A DNA stretch of 64,000 nt, taken from positions 744,001 through 808,000 of the forward strand of contig CAWATA010000004.1 in the NCBI GenBank assembly GCA_963784885.1, written 5' to 3'. The notes under the pieces are model-generated. The model was not told the origin of the DNA, did no database searches, and saw only the letters and a list, made by a program, of their open reading frames with translations. Positions 33,709 through 41,584 of this stretch are shown here, piece by piece; position 1 is the stretch's first letter; each line of letters opens with the position of its first letter. This DNA comes from RHKX01 sp963784885 (GTDB lineage Bacteria > Actinomycetota > Thermoleophilia > Solirubrobacterales > 70-9). The position numbers were made by a program, and so were the translations under genes.

Positions 33709-34856
33709 GTCGTGTACTCCGCGTTGATCCTTATGTATTCGTGGGTGAGGTCGCTGAAGAAGACCTGTGCGGTGCCCTCGCCGCGGCCGAGGTCGACCGC
33801 GATCTCCGCCTCCGCGGCCTCCGAGCCGAGCTCCGCCGCATCGATCCGGTCCGGCCCGAGCTCGGGCACCTCGTGGCCGGCGAGCGCCTGACCGGCGGCC
33901 TGGGCGATCCGGCCCCAGTTCGGGTCGCGGCCGAAGAGCGCGGTCTTGACCAGCGGCGAGTTGGCGATCGCCCGGGCGGCGCGCTCGGCCTCGGCGTCGT
34001 CCCCGGCCCCGGTGACCTCGATCCGGCCGACCCGCGATGCGCCCTCGCCGTCGGCGACGATCGCGAGCGCGAGCTGGAGCAGAACCGCATCGAGCAGCCC
34101 CTCGGGAAGCGGCCTTCCGGAGGACCCGCTCGCCTGCAGGAGCACCGTGTCGTTGGTGCTCATCTGACCGTCGACGGTGATCCGCTCGAACGAGCCGGCG
34201 ACGGCGCGCCGCAGCGCTGTCTCCGGGTCGCCGACGAGCGCGTCGGTCTGGACGAAGCAGAGCATGGTCGCGTAACCCGGCTCGATCATCCCGGCGCCCT
34301 TCGCCTGGGCGGAGAGCGTGACGCCGGCGGCGCTCACGCAGCACCGCTTCGGGCCGGCGTCGGTGGTCATGATCGCCGCCGAGAAGTCCTCCCCTCCCCC
34401 GTCGCTGAGCGCCGACGCGGCGCGGCCGATCCCCTCGATCACCCGGTCGACGTCGAGCGGGACGCCGATCGTCCCGGTCTCGGCGACGGCGACCGCGGCC
34501 GGCTCGATCCCGAGCGCCGCCGCGCAGCGCTCCTGCATCGCGACGGCGTCCGCGTAGCCCTGCGCACCGGTTGCGGCGTTGGCGTTGCCCGAGTTGACGA
34601 CCGCGGCGCGGATCGACGCGGATTCGCAGCGATCGCGGCAGACGACGACCGGAGCGGCGGCGGCGGCGTTCCGGGTGAGAAGTAGAGCCGAGGTGGTGCC
34701 GGGCTCGTCGGCGGCGACGATTCCGACGTCGGTTCCGCCGGATCCCTTCAGGCCGCAGGCGACTCCGGCCGCCCGGAAGCCCGGCGCGAGGCCGGTCGGC
34801 TCCAGCTCGGCGACGCCCGCCGGGGGATCGACCCAGCGCGAACGGAAGAAGCTCAC
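33705..34856 (-). CDS. argJ: Glutamate N-acetyltransferase/amino-acid acetyltransferase
   Basis: 383 residues. ArgJ recycles the acetyl group from acetylornithine to glutamate. It is an Ntn-type enzyme that cleaves itself before the nucleophilic Thr in KGAGMIEPGYATMLCF. Also seen are CGLKGSGGTDVGIV, VVNSGNANAATG, MTTDAGPK and SNDTV-like MSTNDTVLLQASG, and the C-terminal FGRDPNWGRI. Start GTG 34856 overlaps the argC TGA as GTGA. Presence of ArgJ implies the cyclic acetyl pathway. Confidence 0.95.
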   Translation of the reverse strand: MSFFRSRWVDPPAGVAELEPTGLAPGFRAAGVACGLKGSGGTDVGIVAADEPGTTSALLLTRNAAAAAPVVVCRDRCESASIRAAVVNSGNANAATGAQGYADAVAMQERCAAALGIEPAAVAVAETGTIGVPLDVDRVIEGIGRAASALSDGGGEDFSAAIMTTDAGPKRCCVSAAGVTLSAQAKGAGMIEPGYATMLCFVQTDALVGDPETALRRAVAGSFERITVDGQMSTNDTVLLQASGSSGRPLPEGLLDAVLLQLALAIVADGEGASRVGRIEVTGAGDDAEAERAARAIANSPLVKTALFGRDPNWGRIAQAAGQALAGHEVPELGPDRIDAAELGSEAAEAEIAVDLGRGEGTAQVFFSDLTHEYIRINAEYTT

Positions 34857-35884
34857 CGCAGCCCCTCCGCCTCGTCGAGCCCGAGCATCAGGTTGAGGTT
34901 CTGGATCGCCTGCCCGGCGGCGCCCTTCCAGAGGTTGTCGATGGCGCCGAAGACGAGGATCCTGCCCCCTGCGTCGCGGTCGACGTGGATCCGGCAGAGG
35001 TTCGAGTCCCGCACCTCCCGCACGCCAGGAGGACGGTCGACGACCTCGACGAACCGCTCGTCGGCGTAGCGGGCGTCGTAGAGCTCGCGGACCTCGCCGG
35101 CCGAGACCGGGCGGGACGGGCGGACGTAGCAGCTCACGAGCTCGCCCTGGTCGAGCGGGAGCAGGTGCGGAACGAAGGTGAGCGGCGGCGCCTCGCCGGC
35201 CAGCGCCGCGAGCTCCTGCGCGATCTCGGGCTCGTGCCGGTGGCCGCCGACTCCGTACGGCGAGGCGTTCTCGGTCAGCGCCGCGAAGCTGAGGCGATCG
35301 CCGCCGCCCCTGCCGGCGCCGGAGACGCCCGACTTCGCGTCGATGACGACGTCGTCGATCAGCCCCGCCGCCGCGAGCGGCGCGAGCGCGAGGACGGTCG
35401 CCGTCGGGTAGCACCCCGGGTTGGCGATCAACTCAGCCTCGCGGATGCGGTCCCGGTAGAGCTCGGTCAGGCCGTAGACCGCGTCGCCGAGCAACTCGGG
35501 CGCCGAGAGCTCCCCGTACCACTCGCGATAGACGTAGGGGTCACGGAGCCGGAAGTCGGCGGAGAGGTCCACGACCAGCAACCCGAGCTCGCGGAGGCCG
35601 GCGACCACCGGTGCGGAGGCATGGTGGGGATAGGCGACGACGGCCGCCTCGCACTCCTCGATGGCGTCGATGTCGAGCTCGGTCATCGCGATGTCGGCGC
35701 GGTAGCGGGGATAGAGGTCGCTGAGCCGGCTGCCGGCGTCGGAGCGCGACGTCGCCTCCCGCAGCTCCAGCCGCGGGTGCCGCCAGACCAGCTCGGCCGC
35801 GAGCGCCCCGGCGAACCCGGAGGCCCCCGCCACGAGGACCCGCGCCGCGGGATCGCCGATCAGCGGTTGCCGCGACTCAGCCAC
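34853..35884 (-). CDS. argC: N-acetyl-gamma-glutamyl-phosphate reductase
   Basis: 343 residues. It reduces N-acetylglutamyl phosphate to the semialdehyde with NADPH. The nucleotide-binding motif is VLVAGASGFAGALAAELV, the catalytic Cys lies in LIANPGCYPTATVLAL, and AKSGVSGAGR and HRHEPEIAQE are conserved. Start GTG 35884 is eight bases inside the end of pheT; the frame extends further upstream, but those residues are not family-like. It is the first arg gene of the run, placed directly behind pheST. Confidence 0.94.
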   Translation of the reverse strand: MAESRQPLIGDPAARVLVAGASGFAGALAAELVWRHPRLELREATSRSDAGSRLSDLYPRYRADIAMTELDIDAIEECEAAVVAYPHHASAPVVAGLRELGLLVVDLSADFRLRDPYVYREWYGELSAPELLGDAVYGLTELYRDRIREAELIANPGCYPTATVLALAPLAAAGLIDDVVIDAKSGVSGAGRGGGDRLSFAALTENASPYGVGGHRHEPEIAQELAALAGEAPPLTFVPHLLPLDQGELVSCYVRPSRPVSAGEVRELYDARYADERFVEVVDRPPGVREVRDSNLCRIHVDRDAGGRILVFGAIDNLWKGAAGQAIQNLNLMLGLDEAEGLR

Positions 35885-38339
35885 GGAGCACCGCCCCGAT
35901 CCCCTCCAGGGCGGCGACGATGTCCGCACGCACATCGGCGACCTCGGCATCGGTCAGGGTCCGGTCGGGCGCCCTGAACTCGAGCCGGAGCGCGAGGCTG
36001 CGCCTGCCCGCCGGGACCTGCTCGCCCTCGTAGACGTCGAAGACCACGGCACCGCCGAGCAGCTCCCCGCCGGCGTCGAGGATCGTCGTCCTGATCCGCT
36101 CGGCACCGACTCCGGCGTCGGCGACGACGGCGATGTCCTCCGCCACCGCCGGGTGCGTGGTCACGTCCTCGTAGCGCTCCTCGCCGGCGGTCGCAGCGGC
36201 GACGAGCGGCTCGACGTCGAGCTCGAACGCCGCACCCGACCGGGCGTCGATCCGGTCGAGGACGCCGGGATGCAGCTCTCCGACCCAGCCGATCGGCTCG
36301 CCCCCGGAAAGGACGGCGGCGGCGCGGCCCGGGTGCAGGAAGGGGCGCGGCTCGGACTCGAACGCGAGCGATACCCCGAGCCCGGCGGCGAGCAGCTCGA
36401 TCAGGCCCTTGGCGTCGTAGAAGTCGGCGACCGCCCCGGCACGGCGCCACCCGGCTCCGGCGAGCTCACCGATCAGCACCGCCGCGATCCGGTGCGGCTC
36501 GGCGACCGGCGAGTGGCGGATCCCGGCGAACCGACCGCCCAGCGGCCCGCCCTGATCCGGCGGCGCCTCAGGCAGGTAGACCCGGCCCGACTCGAAGATC
36601 GCGACGCGCTCCGCACCCCGGGCGAGGTTGTGCGCCGCCGCCGCCAGCATCCCGCCGATCAGGTCGGTCCGCATCACCGACTGGTCCTCCGACAGGGGGT
36701 TGTGGACGACGACGGGGTCGATCGCGCCGAGGCCGGGCAGGCCACCGCGGGCGGGATCCACGAAGCTCCAGGTGATCGTCTCGTCGAGGCCGGCGTCCCG
36801 GATCAGGTCCTCGGCCCGGCGCAGCAGCAGCTGATGACGCGCGAGGCCGCCGACGGCGCCGCCGCGACCGGGGAGCGTGGCGGGCAGGTGCTCGTCGAGG
36901 CCGTGGACGCGGGCGACCTCCTCGACCAGGTCGATCTCGCGGGTGACGTCGAAGTGCCGGTCGGCGGGAACGGTGACCGCGATCGTGCCCTCACCGGTCG
37001 TATCGCCGACCCCGAAGCCGAGCCTGCCGAGGTAGTCGCCGGCGAGATCGGGGCCGATCTCCATCCCGAGCAGGGCGTCGCTGCGCCCGGAGCGGTAGGC
37101 GAGGTCGAAGGGCTGCATCGAGCCCGGGCGGTTGTCGACGTCGATCGTCCCCGGCACGAGCCGGGCGCCGCAGAGCTCGATCATCAGCTTCGAGGCGACC
37201 GACTGGGCGCGCATCGCGAGGTCGGGATGAAGCTGCTTCTCGAAGCGTGTCGAGGCCTCCGAGCGGAGCGACAGCAGATTCGAGGTGCGGAGGATGTTCG
37301 TGCCGTTCCAGGTCGCGACCTCGAGCAGGACCCTGGTGGTCGCCTCGGAGACCTCGGAGACCTGCCCGCCCATGATCCCGGCGATCCCGGTCGGGCCGTT
37401 GCGGTCGCAGACCACGACGCTCTCGGCGTCGAGGATGCGCTCGACGTCGTCGAGGGTGGTCATCCGCTCGCCCTCGGCGGCGGTCCTGACGATGATCTCG
37501 CCACCGGGAACCTCGTCGAGGTCGAACGCGTGCAGCGGCTGGCCGGTCAGCAGCATCACGTAGTTGGTGATGTCGACGACGTTGTTGATCGGCCGCTGCC
37601 CGGCGGCGCTGAGCCGGGCCTTGAGCCAGAGCGGCGACGGGCCGACCGTCACGTCGGTGAACGCGCGCGCGGTGAACCGCGGGCAGAGCTCCGGAACCTC
37701 GACGCTGACCGAGGCGATGTCGGCGATGTCGCCCGCCCCCGTCGCCTCCGCGTCCTCGGCCCACGGCTCCGGCCCGAGCTCGGCGCCGGTGATCGCGTGG
37801 ACCTCGCGAGCGACCCCGTAGACGCCGAGGCAGTCGGGCCGGTTCGGCGTGATCTCGAGATCGAGGACGGTCTCGGCGACCGGCAGGATCTCGGCCAGCG
37901 GGGTGCCCGGCTCGGCGTCGGTCTCGAGCACGGCGATCCCGTCGGACTCCTCGCCGAACTCCATCTCGGTCTCCGAGAGGATCATCCCGGCGGACTCGAC
38001 GCCACGGAGCTTCGCCTTGCGGAGCTTCGTGCCGTCGCCGAGGCGGGCGCCGGGCAGGGCCACCGCGACCGTCTGACCGGCGGCGACGTTCGGGGCGCCG
38101 CAGACGATCGTCCGGTCAGCCTCCTCGCCGGCGTCAACGGTGCAGACGCGCAGCCGGTCGGCGTTCGGGTGCTGCTCGGCGGCGAGCACCCGGGCGACGA
38201 CGAACCCGTCCGGGGAGGGTGCGCCGGCGCTGCCGAGCCGCTCGACCTCGGTGCCGGTCATCGAGAGGCGCTCGGCGATCCGCTCCGGCTCGAGGCCGGA
38301 GTCGCAGTGTGCGTTGAGCCAGGAGACCGGGACCTTCAT
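35877..38339 (-). CDS. pheT: Phenylalanyl-tRNA synthetase beta subunit
   Basis: 820 residues. Begins MKVPVSWLNAHCDSGLEPER, followed by a tRNA-binding EMAP-like fold (FVVARVLAAEQHPNADRLRVC), the B3/4 editing domain (LDLEITPNRPDCLGVYGVAREV), B5 domain (FDLAYRSGRSDALLGMEI) and the C-terminal FDX-ACB anticodon-binding domain (VTTHPAVAEDIAVVADAGV...LALRLEFRAPDRTLTDAEV). Length is normal for bacterial PheT. ATG 38339 overlaps the pheS TGA as ATGA, so the alpha and beta subunits are translationally coupled. Confidence 0.97.
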   Translation of the reverse strand: MKVPVSWLNAHCDSGLEPERIAERLSMTGTEVERLGSAGAPSPDGFVVARVLAAEQHPNADRLRVCTVDAGEEADRTIVCGAPNVAAGQTVAVALPGARLGDGTKLRKAKLRGVESAGMILSETEMEFGEESDGIAVLETDAEPGTPLAEILPVAETVLDLEITPNRPDCLGVYGVAREVHAITGAELGPEPWAEDAEATGAGDIADIASVSVEVPELCPRFTARAFTDVTVGPSPLWLKARLSAAGQRPINNVVDITNYVMLLTGQPLHAFDLDEVPGGEIIVRTAAEGERMTTLDDVERILDAESVVVCDRNGPTGIAGIMGGQVSEVSEATTRVLLEVATWNGTNILRTSNLLSLRSEASTRFEKQLHPDLAMRAQSVASKLMIELCGARLVPGTIDVDNRPGSMQPFDLAYRSGRSDALLGMEIGPDLAGDYLGRLGFGVGDTTGEGTIAVTVPADRHFDVTREIDLVEEVARVHGLDEHLPATLPGRGGAVGGLARHQLLLRRAEDLIRDAGLDETITWSFVDPARGGLPGLGAIDPVVVHNPLSEDQSVMRTDLIGGMLAAAAHNLARGAERVAIFESGRVYLPEAPPDQGGPLGGRFAGIRHSPVAEPHRIAAVLIGELAGAGWRRAGAVADFYDAKGLIELLAAGLGVSLAFESEPRPFLHPGRAAAVLSGGEPIGWVGELHPGVLDRIDARSGAAFELDVEPLVAAATAGEERYEDVTTHPAVAEDIAVVADAGVGAERIRTTILDAGGELLGGAVVFDVYEGEQVPAGRRSLALRLEFRAPDRTLTDAEVADVRADIVAALEGIGAVLRG

Positions 38340-39457
38340 CGGAACTGCTCCAGCATCCGCACGTCGTTGTCGAAGAACATCCGCAGGTCGGGAACGCCGT
38401 GCTTGAGCATCGCGATCCGCTCGATTCCCATCCCGAACGCGAAGCCCTGGACGCGGTCGGGGTCGTACCCGTGCTCGCGCACGAACCCGAACACGTTCGG
38501 GTCGACCATCCCGGCCCCGAGGATCTCGAGCCAGCCGGTGCCCTTGCAGAGGCTGCAGCGGCCGCCGTCGAACTCGCCGCTGCCGCCGCAGCGGAAGCAG
38601 GAGACGTCGACCTCGACGCTCGGCTCGGTGAACGGGAAGAAGTGCGGCCGGATCCGGACCTCACGGTCGGGACCGAAGACGGCGCGCGCGAACGTCAGCA
38701 GCGTCCCGTGGAGGTCGGCGAGGGTGATGTCGGCGCCGACCGCGAGCCCCTCGATCTGGTCGAACATCGGCGTGTGGGTGGCGTCGGAGTCGCGCCGGTA
38801 GACGCGACCGGGGACGACGATGAAGATCGGCGGCTCCTGCTCCTCCATGCCGCGGATCTGCATCGGCGAGGTGTGGGTCCGAAGCAGCACGTCCCGCGGC
38901 CCCGGCGGGACCGTCAGCGGCTCGCCGCCGGAGCCGACCAGCGCGGGGTCGGGCCCGAGCGAGCCCGGGTCGACGTAGAACGTGTCCTGGAGCATCCGCG
39001 CGGGATGCCCGGGCGGATAGTTGAGCGCGGTGAAGTTGTAGTAGTCGTGCTCGATCTCGGGCCCCTCCATCACCCGGTAGCCGAGGCCGACGAAGATGTC
39101 CTCGATCTCCCGGCGCGTGCGGGTCAGCGGGTGCAGGTGCCCGGGCAGGACCGGCGGCGTGCCCGGCAGCGTCACGTCGATCGCCTCGGCGGCCAGGCGC
39201 ACGTCGAGCTCGGCCCGCTCGTGGTCGTCCCTGGCCGCGTCGATCAGGCCCTCGAGCTCGCGCCTGACCTCGTTGCCGGTCTTGCCGACCGGCCCGCGCT
39301 GCTCGGGCGGAAGCTCGCCGATCCCGCGCAGGATCGTCGTCAGCTCGGCCTTGCGGCCGAGGAAGCGGACCCGCGCCTCCTCGACGGCGGCCGCATCGCC
39401 GGCGCCGGCGATCGCCGCCCGTGCCTCTTCTCGTATCTGCTCGATCCGTTCCAGCAT
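38336..39457 (-). CDS. pheS: Phenylalanyl-tRNA synthetase alpha subunit
   Basis: 373 residues, class II synthetase. An N-terminal coiled coil (MLERIEQIREEARAAIAGAG, LGRKAELTTILRGIGELPPE) precedes the catalytic core: HTSPMQIRGM, GRVYRRDSDATHTPMFDQIE, HFFPFTEPSVEVDV and FAFGMGIERIAMLKHGVPDL. Four cysteines (CFRCGG, CSLCKG) form a small zinc-ribbon-like insertion seen in many bacterial PheS proteins. ATG 39457 shares one base with the preceding methyltransferase stop. The long open frame upstream is antisense-like. Confidence 0.97.
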   Translation of the reverse strand: MLERIEQIREEARAAIAGAGDAAAVEEARVRFLGRKAELTTILRGIGELPPEQRGPVGKTGNEVRRELEGLIDAARDDHERAELDVRLAAEAIDVTLPGTPPVLPGHLHPLTRTRREIEDIFVGLGYRVMEGPEIEHDYYNFTALNYPPGHPARMLQDTFYVDPGSLGPDPALVGSGGEPLTVPPGPRDVLLRTHTSPMQIRGMEEQEPPIFIVVPGRVYRRDSDATHTPMFDQIEGLAVGADITLADLHGTLLTFARAVFGPDREVRIRPHFFPFTEPSVEVDVSCFRCGGSGEFDGGRCSLCKGTGWLEILGAGMVDPNVFGFVREHGYDPDRVQGFAFGMGIERIAMLKHGVPDLRMFFDNDVRMLEQFR

Positions 39458-40176
39458 CAGTCGTCGCCCCCGGCCGCGGCGAGCGACGATATCCGCTGCA
39501 GCCCGATCGCCGCCGCCGCGGCGACGTTGAGCGACTCGGCCCCGGCCCGAAGCGGGATCGTCGCGGTGGCGTCGCAGGCGGCGACGGCCGCCGCTGAGAG
39601 GCCCGCACGCTCCGCCCCGAGACAGAGCGTCACCCCTCCCCCGGTCCCCGCCAGAGCCTCGTCGAGGTCGGTGCCGCCGTGGGCGACGAGCCCGACCCGC
39701 GGCGCCGGCGTCGCGTCGATCCGGCCCCGCAGCGGCGGCGCGGCGAACAGCGTTCCCATGCTCGCCCGCACCGCCTTCGGCGAGTGGGCGTCGGCGCACC
39801 CGGGCCCGAGCACGACCCGGGCCCCGGTCAGCGCCGCGGCGGTGCGGACGATCGTCCCGACGTTGCCGGGGTCGCCGACCCCCTCGAGGTACACGACCGG
39901 GCCGCCGGCCGGCCCCGACGGAAGCTCCCAGACGGCGATCACCCGGGTGCCGGAGCCCAGCGTCGACGCCGCATCGAGCAGCTCGGGCTCGACCTCGATC
40001 CCGGAAATGTCGGCGCCCGGCGCCACCAGGACGTCGACGGGCGCGAGACCGGCTTCGATCCCGGCCGTGAGCAGGTCCTCGCCCTCGGTCGCGAACAGGC
40101 CCTCCCGCTCGCGCCACTTGCGGTCGCGCAGCTTGCGCACCCGCTTCAGTCTCTCGTTGTCGCTGCTCGTTATCAA
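39457..40176 (-). CDS. SpoU/TrmH-family RNA 2'-O-methyltransferase
   Basis: 239 residues. It begins ITSSDNERLKRVRKLRDRKW, the substrate-binding domain of 23S rRNA methyltransferases. The knotted SPOUT core follows with motif 1 EGVGDPGNVGTIVRTAAALT, motif 2 LCLGAERAGLS and motif 3 AGAESLNVAAAAAIGL. It probably methylates ribose in 23S rRNA; the exact site is unknown. Start TTG 40176 has AGGA at a suitable distance and sits just after the rplT terminator. It is commonly located between rplT and pheS in actinobacteria, as here. Confidence 0.9.
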   Translation of the reverse strand: MITSSDNERLKRVRKLRDRKWREREGLFATEGEDLLTAGIEAGLAPVDVLVAPGADISGIEVEPELLDAASTLGSGTRVIAVWELPSGPAGGPVVYLEGVGDPGNVGTIVRTAAALTGARVVLGPGCADAHSPKAVRASMGTLFAAPPLRGRIDATPAPRVGLVAHGGTDLDEALAGTGGGVTLCLGAERAGLSAAAVAACDATATIPLRAGAESLNVAAAAAIGLQRISSLAAAGGDD

Positions 40177-40189
40177 TTCGGGTCCTGGA

Positions 40190-40221
40190 AACAAAAAGGG
40201 CGGCCCAACAATGGACCGCCC
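40190..40221 (-). terminator. Rho-independent terminator of the thrS-infC-rpmI-rplT operon
   Basis: On the minus strand GGGCGGTCC and GGGCCGCCC pair over 9 bp (one G-U) around ATTGTT, followed directly by TTTTTGT. It begins 25 bases after the rplT stop. This is the best classical terminator in the window. The next gene starts just past it. Confidence 0.9.
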
Positions 40222-40246
40222 GGGAGAACGTCGATGCGACCGTGAC

Positions 40247-40603
40247 CTACGCCACGGCCTCCCGGGCCACCTCGGCAAATCGGCGGAACGCCTCGGGGTC
40301 GTTGACTGCGATGTCGGCGAGCATCTTCCGGTTCACCTCGACGCCGGCGACGGTGAGACCGTGCATGAACGCGGAGTAGCTCATGTCGTTCTGGCGGGCG
40401 GCGGCGTTGATCCGCGTGATCCAGAGGCGCCGGAACTCGCGCTTGCGGTTGCGACGGTCGCGGTAGGCGTACTGGCCCGACCGCATGACCTGCTCGTTCG
40501 CGAAGCGGTAGCTGGAGTGCTTGCGTCCGTAGTAGCCCTTCGCCTGGGCGAGGGTCTTCTTCCGGCGCCGCCGGCGGGCGACCGCGTTGGTTGCGCGAGG
40601 CAT
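40247..40603 (-). CDS. rplT: 50S ribosomal protein L20
   Basis: 118 residues, standard length. Very basic N-terminus (RRRRRKKTLAQAKGYYG) and the conserved RDRRNRKREFRRLWITRINAA. It binds 23S rRNA early in 50S assembly. ATG 40603 is three bases after the rpmI stop, with AGAAGGGG as Shine-Dalgarno. Last gene of the translation operon; in some bacteria L20 represses this operon by binding a leader RNA, not verified here. Confidence 0.98.
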   Translation of the reverse strand: MPRATNAVARRRRRKKTLAQAKGYYGRKHSSYRFANEQVMRSGQYAYRDRRNRKREFRRLWITRINAAARQNDMSYSAFMHGLTVAGVEVNRKMLADIAVNDPEAFRRFAEVAREAVA

Positions 40604-40606
40604 CCG

Positions 40607-40807
40607 CTACCCCTTCTTTCCGAGCAGCCTGTTGACGCGCGAGGTGTCGGCGGGAGCGATCGCGACCGGCCGAGCCATCTGGCGCTTCCGCTTCGGCGAC
40701 TTCTTCTCGAGGATGTGGCTCGAGTACGCGTGGCGGCCGCGGAGCTTGCCCGTGGACGTCTTCTTGAAGCGCTTCTTCGCGCCGGAATGGGACTTCATCT
40801 TCGGCAT
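40607..40807 (-). CDS. rpmI: 50S ribosomal protein L35
   Basis: 66 residues: MPKMKSHSGAKKRFKKTSTG, then RGRHAYSSHILEKKSPKRKR. Highly basic, normal length, and in the usual infC-rpmI-rplT order. 60 bases separate it from infC; no strong Shine-Dalgarno is visible before the ATG. Confidence 0.98.
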   Translation of the reverse strand: MPKMKSHSGAKKRFKKTSTGKLRGRHAYSSHILEKKSPKRKRQMARPVAIAPADTSRVNRLLGKKG

Positions 40808-40867
40808 CGGACGGGGTATTGAAGCAGAGCCCGCCGGTCCCGTGCAATCGCGCCGGGCCGCCGGCGC

Positions 40868-41431
40868 TCAGGAGGCGGTGCCGGCGACCTTGCCGGGCGC
40901 GAGGACCATGTGCATGTTGCGGCCCTCCTGCTGGGGCGCCTGCTCGACCGTCGCGAGCTCGCCGAGGTCCTCGTAGAGGCGATCGAGCAGGGCGCGTCCG
41001 CGCTCCGGATGGGCCTGCTCGCGCCCCCTGAACATGATCGTCACCTTGACCTTGTCCTTCTTGTTGAGGAAGCGCTCGACGTGGCCCTTCTTCGTCTCGT
41101 AGTCGTGGTCGGCGATCTTCGGGCGCAGCTTGATCTCGCGGATGTTGACCTGCTGCTGGTGCTTGCGGGCCTGCTTGGCCTTCTGCTCCTGCTCGTACTT
41201 GTACTTCGAGTAGTCGAGCAACCGGCAGACGGGCGGCCGCGAGTCGGCCGCGACCTCGACGAGATCGAGATCGGCCTCGCGGGCGATCCGGCGTGCCTCG
41301 TCGGTGTCGACGACCCCGACCTGCTCGCCGTCGGCGCCGATCAGCCGGACCTTCGGAACGCGGATGCGTTCGTTGATGCGAGTCGGATCCCGGTCGGGGG
41401 GACGCCGATCGAAGCGTCGCGGAACCGGCAC
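40868..41431 (-). CDS. infC: Translation initiation factor IF-3
   Basis: 187 residues. The N-terminal domain has RINERIRVPKVRLIGADGEQ, and the C-terminal domain has KYKYEQEQKAKQARKHQQ, IREIKLRPKIADHDYETKKG and VTIMFRGREQAHPERGRALL. IF-3 prevents premature joining of the 50S and proofreads start codons. The family often uses a non-standard start; here GTG 41431 is the most upstream candidate, with no Shine-Dalgarno. The true start could be further in, before RINERIR, because a possible promoter overlaps the GTG. Confidence 0.93.
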   Translation of the reverse strand: MPVPRRFDRRPPDRDPTRINERIRVPKVRLIGADGEQVGVVDTDEARRIAREADLDLVEVAADSRPPVCRLLDYSKYKYEQEQKAKQARKHQQQVNIREIKLRPKIADHDYETKKGHVERFLNKKDKVKVTIMFRGREQAHPERGRALLDRLYEDLGELATVEQAPQQEGRNMHMVLAPGKVAGTAS

Positions 41432-41457
41432 TACAGAGAGGTATCGCCGAGGGTCAA
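41430..41457 (-). promoter_or_regulatory. Possible internal promoter before infC
   Basis: TTGACC (41452-41457) and TGTAGT (41430-41435) on the minus strand with 16 bases between them, in the 153-base thrS-infC gap. If used, the GTG at 41431 would not be in the transcript and IF-3 would start later. Confidence 0.35.
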
Positions 41458-41584
41458 GCCGGCGGGGATGAGTGGTCGGGGCGAGAGATGCGCAAATGCA
41501 CGGGCGCTCAGGAGCGGCGCGACGTGGTCTGGCTGGCGTGCATCGGTGCGGAGTATAGACAGCGAGGCGGAGATTGCCACCGGA

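Noticed and set aside
38560..38600. Zinc-ribbon-like cysteines in PheS as a novel insertion
   Set aside because: C-x2-C pairs at this place occur in many bacterial PheS proteins.
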